Positions 42,430 to 44,736 of a DNA stretch of 44,736 bases are shown in pieces. The stretch's first letter is position 1; each line of letters starts with the position of its first letter. The notes beneath the pieces were generated by a model that worked only from the letters and a program-made list of their open reading frames with translations, did not search any database and was not told the origin of the DNA. This stretch comes from Gloeomargarita sp. SKYB120 (GTDB lineage Bacteria; Cyanobacteriota; Cyanobacteriia; Gloeomargaritales; Gloeomargaritaceae). A program made the translations under genes and the position numbers. Location of the stretch: NCBI GenBank assembly GCA_025062155.1, contig JANXAM010000014.1, positions 1 through 44,736 of the forward strand. Reading direction: 5' to 3'.

Positions 42430-43383
42430 TTAAAACTGTACCAGCACGTTGGCAATGCGTCCTTGGCGCGCTACTGTCAGCAGCATGGCTCGAGGCCGCC
42501 GTTGTAGATAGGCCCGCAATTCCTCCGCGTCCTCTAGTGGACGACCGTTCAAGGCCAACAAGCGGTCTCCTGGCCGTAGCCCAATCAGTTCCGCCGGCGA
42601 GTTGGGTTCCACGTCTTGAATCACCAGTGTTTCCGGGTCAAGGGCAATGCCTAGCCGAAATCCTTGCGCTGGGGTAGGCGGCACTGGCGGCGTTGCCACC
42701 TTAGGAATGGGATTGTTGCGGTTTTGGGCGATAAACTCCCGCGCGTTGAGAATGCTCGTGGCAAACCCAATGCCGATGTTCGCCCCGATCCCTGCTGGGT
42801 TGAGAATCGCGCGGTTGACGCCAATGAGTTCCCCTCGGGAGTTGAGCAGCGGCCCGCCGGAATTGCCGGGATTGATGGCCGCGTCCGTCTGCAAATCCCC
42901 GTTGGGCGCGATCCGGCTGAGAATGCCAGTGGTCAAGGTCCCCGACAATCCAAAGGGACTCCCGATGGCAAACACCCGCTGGCCCACTTGAATCCCATCC
43001 GCATTTGCCAAGGGCACAGTGGGCAACGGTCCTTGGACACCCTCCAGCCGCACTAGCGCCAAATCCCGCTGCCGGTCGGTGGCAATCACCCAACCTCTGT
43101 AGCGCGCGCCTGTACTGGTAATGACTTGTACCGTTCGGAACCCCCGCACCACATGTTCACCCGTCAACACCAGGCCCTCGGGGCTGATGATGGTTCCCGA
43201 ACCGTTGCCATAGCCAGTGTGAATCGTGACCACAGCGGGGCTGGCCTTGCGATAGACCTCAATGCTGACCCGTTCCTCGGCGGCAAACCGGGACTGGGCC
43301 GTGCTAGGGCTGATTCCTAGCAGTGGCGATGTTGTAGCTAGGGTTAGGGTCAGCAGGGGCCAAACCAACGCAGAAGCTCTCAT
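42430..43383 (-). CDS. HtrA/Deg-type serine protease with one PDZ domain
   Basis: 317 residues. The N-terminus is signal-peptide-like (VWPLLTLTLATTSPLLGISP). Trypsin-like domain with catalytic triad H77 (LTGEHVVRG), D107 (DRQRDLALVRLE) and S175 (NPGNSGGPLLN). A PDZ domain follows at about 240-315 (VIQDVEPNSPAELIGLRPGD). It is shorter than the HhoA/HhoB/HtrA proteins of Synechocystis. Probable periplasmic or lumenal quality-control protease. Its stop lies three bases before the asnS start. Confidence 0.88.
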   Translation of the reverse strand: MRASALVWPLLTLTLATTSPLLGISPSTAQSRFAAEERVSIEVYRKASPAVVTIHTGYGNGSGTIISPEGLVLTGEHVVRGFRTVQVITSTGARYRGWVIATDRQRDLALVRLEGVQGPLPTVPLANADGIQVGQRVFAIGSPFGLSGTLTTGILSRIAPNGDLQTDAAINPGNSGGPLLNSRGELIGVNRAILNPAGIGANIGIGFATSILNAREFIAQNRNNPIPKVATPPVPPTPAQGFRLGIALDPETLVIQDVEPNSPAELIGLRPGDRLLALNGRPLEDAEELRAYLQRRPRAMLLTVARQGRIANVLVQF

Positions 43384-43544
43384 AGACCATCGCCAGATAA
43401 ACGCCGACTCGTTAGACGGTGCGATAAAGGTGAAGTTTCAGCGCCGGAAGTCCGCCTGACCCCTAGGTTAACGCGCTCTTTGGCGTTGCGGCAACCAAAG
43501 TTCGTTAGCTTGCAGGGCAAGTTCCGTTCTTTCTGACGCTCTCA

Positions 43545-43571
43545 GTGACAAACGCAAGTGGCTTGGCTATA
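43545..43571 (-). repeat. MITE-like repeat end, copy D
   Basis: On the minus strand 43571 leftward reads tatagccaagccacttgcgt and then ttgtcac, 21 of 22 bases identical to the start of copy B from agcc onward. Similarity stops after about 25 bases. The remaining gap 43384-43599 should carry the promoters of the protease gene (minus) and the TPR gene (plus); I cannot place them. Confidence 0.45.
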
Positions 43572-43599
43572 TGTTTAAACAGGGTATTTTGGAGTGGGA

Positions 43600-44394
43600 A
43601 TGCCCATGGGACGGTGGTTTTGGCAAGGGGTTTTACTGCTGGCGCTTTGGGGAATACAACCGCTGGCGGCGCAACCGGCCAATCCCGAAGCCCAGAGCAA
43701 GTTCCAGCAGGCGACCCGCTCCCTGAGCCGCAACGAAAACACCAAAGCCCTCCAAGAATTTCAAGACGCCCTCAAGCTCAATCCCAAAATGGCGGGTGCG
43801 TGGCGGGGATTGGGCATTGCCCTGGGACGCTTGGGACGCTGGGCCGAAGCCGCTCAAGCGCAGGCGCGCGCAACGGCACTGGAACCGCGATACGCCCCCG
43901 GTTGGGTGTTGCGGGGATGGGCCGAACACCGCAGTGGCAATCACCCCATCGCCGTGCAGTGGTTGCAACAGGCCCTGCAGCTCGACCCTAAAAACGTCCA
44001 AGCCCACAACGCCCTTGGTGTCGTTTACCTCTTTCTCAATCAACCCCAGAAGGCCGAAGCCAGCACTCGCGCCGTGCTCAAACTCGACCCCAAAAACGGC
44101 ACCGCCTGGTACAACTTAGGGCTGAGTCTCGACCGCCAGGGACGCTATGCCGAAGCCATTGCCGCCCAAACCCAAGCCCAAAAGTGGGAACCGAATAATC
44201 CCCACCCCCTCCTAGCGCAGGCGGTGAGTTACCTGGCGCAAAATCAAATTTCTCAAGCTCGTGCGGTGTTTCAACGGGCTATTGCGCTCGACCCCTGGTA
44301 TGCCCAAGCGGCGGGCATGGACGACCTAGTGCGCGCTGGGTTTAGTCCAACTCAGATTTCTCGGTTGAAGAAACTTCTGGAACAGCCTCGGTAG
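43600..44394 (+). CDS. Exported TPR-repeat protein
   Basis: About 264 residues. ATG 43600 follows GGAG (43591-43594) at five bases; a GTG at 43594 lies within that site. Signal peptide MPMGRWFWQGVLLLALWGIQ, cut after PLAA, then at least five TPR motifs (for example AWRGLGIALGRLGRWAEAAQ, AHNALGVVYLFLNQPQKAEA, AWYNLGLSLDRQGRYAEAIA). It probably scaffolds protein-protein contacts in the periplasm or lumen; partner unknown. It stands alone between the protease operon and the IS630 remnant. Confidence 0.8.
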   Translation: MPMGRWFWQGVLLLALWGIQPLAAQPANPEAQSKFQQATRSLSRNENTKALQEFQDALKLNPKMAGAWRGLGIALGRLGRWAEAAQAQARATALEPRYAPGWVLRGWAEHRSGNHPIAVQWLQQALQLDPKNVQAHNALGVVYLFLNQPQKAEASTRAVLKLDPKNGTAWYNLGLSLDRQGRYAEAIAAQTQAQKWEPNNPHPLLAQAVSYLAQNQISQARAVFQRAIALDPWYAQAAGMDDLVRAGFSPTQISRLKKLLEQPR

Positions 44395-44494
44395 GCGCCA
44401 TCACCTGGTTTTTCCGCATCATCTCTCTGACAGTCGAATATGCCGTTATGCTCACCAGTAGGACTGTACAGTTGTAAGGTCTTCTCTTGGGTTT

Positions 44495-44736
44495 TATAGC
44501 TAAAATCACAAAACTTGACATAAGCTACGGATAGTTTCATTGACCAAGGATTGCAGATTTTCGATTGGACTCACCTGTAACTTACGCACCTTTTGCTCAA
44601 TCAATCGGGTTCAAATCTGGCGAATATCTAGGCAAATATATCAGCTCACACCCAGCCGCTTCCACCACTTGCCTAACCGCCGCCGACCGGTGAAAACTGG
44701 CATTGTCCATCACTATCTTTTTGCCAGGACCAATCG
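44495..44736 (-). mobile_element. IS630-family insertion sequence remnant, cut by the window edge
   Basis: The outer end is near 44495 (tatagctaaaatc reading inward), matching the end of the left-edge element. The transposase C-terminal part is broken (see the pseudogene entry). Orientation is the same as for the left-edge element. The gap 44395-44494 shows no gene. Confidence 0.6.
44506..44736 (-). pseudogene. IS630-family transposase, broken C-terminal part
   Basis: The minus strand from 44734 reads IGPGKKIVMDNASFHRSAAV then LIYLPRYSPDLNPID, the second Asp (VMDNASFH) and the final catalytic region of IS630 DDE transposases (usually Y-S-P-D-L-N-P-I-E). It stops at TGA 44599-44597. In the next frame I-E-Q-K-V-R-K-L-Q, then ENLQSLVNETIRSLCQVL, continues to a stop at 44508-44506. 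The W-containing stretch that normally follows N-P-I-E is missing, so a small deletion has shifted the frame. Confidence 0.7.

Noticed and set aside
44570-44660. A tRNA T-arm-like stretch (gggttcaaatctgg)
   Set aside because: The rest of a cloverleaf is missing, and the opposite strand encodes the transposase motif Y-S-P-D-L-N-P, which explains the sequence.
1-44736. Frequent HIP1 octamers (gcgatcgc), typical of many cyanobacteria
   Set aside because: I did not notice intact copies while reading, but I cannot count them reliably by eye, so I draw no conclusion.

Overview
The window looks like cyanobacterial chromosome. The indicators are an NDH-1 subunit N gene (ndhN), a long-chain (solanesyl-type) prenyl diphosphate synthase, a plastid/cyanobacterial DUF3531 protein, the cyanobacterial LpxB-related glycosyltransferase family, a type IV pilin-like protein, an HtrA-type protease, a CHAT-domain remnant and a CHASE3 hybrid histidine kinase. 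The core genes are GC-rich and tightly packed, often with 1-4 base overlaps; the flanks and the repeat-bearing gaps are more AT-rich. I cannot name the species. Both ends of the window lie inside IS630-family elements, which suggests this is one assembly contig that broke at repeated insertion sequences.

Layout. 1-690: IS630 left part and a gene it has truncated. 691-6877: YugP-type membrane metallopeptidase, LpxB-related glycosyltransferase, a 1354-residue multi-membrane protein, and a 54-residue membrane protein. 7256-11087: a secreted nuclease with RTX repeats, split by a one-base frameshift. 11195-14511: DUF2232 protein, CobT-family protein, D-Ala-D-Ala ligase, NYN-domain protein. 14555-15893: a decayed CHAT gene with two in-frame TAA codons, preceded by a fragment of a TnpB gene. 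15984-20026: rimM and a large hybrid sensor kinase. 20106-23030: coiled-coil protein, EcfT-like protein and a TrpE/PabB-type synthase in an overlapping operon. 23312-27177: CPA2 antiporter with universal-stress domain, nusB, DUF502, prenyl diphosphate synthase. 27518-30994: tiny membrane protein, thrB, deacetylase-glycosidase fusion, coaX. 30991-34683: pilin, leuA, aroH-type chorismate mutase, rluD-type pseudouridine synthase. 34622-37664 (minus): DUF3531, TPR protein, small exported protein, rsmG, ABC ATPase. 37686-39492: a TnpB-only element placed between the ABC ATPase gene and ndhN. 39493-44394: ndhN, two small genes, asnS, HtrA protease, TPR protein. 44495-44736: IS630 remnant.

How the genes work together. 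Most of the window is housekeeping: ribosome and tRNA maturation (rimM, rsmG, rluD, nusB, asnS), amino-acid and cofactor synthesis (leuA, thrB, chorismate mutase, TrpE/PabB, CoaX, CobT-like), envelope (ddl, LpxB-related, deacetylase) and quinone/NDH-1 function (prenyl diphosphate synthase, ndhN). An EcfT-like membrane protein and an EcfA-like ATPase occur at two separate loci, with no substrate-binding S component seen.

The unusual material is mobile. The TnpB gene carries an in-frame 21-bp tandem duplication exactly over its RuvC-I motif, sits downstream of a 46-bp exact tandem duplication, and has three hairpins at its 3' end that fit an omega-RNA. A dispersed repeat family, seen in at least four copies, shares its end sequence with the IS630 elements and conserves a hairpin; it looks like a MITE family. 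No rRNA, tRNA or CRISPR array was recognised.
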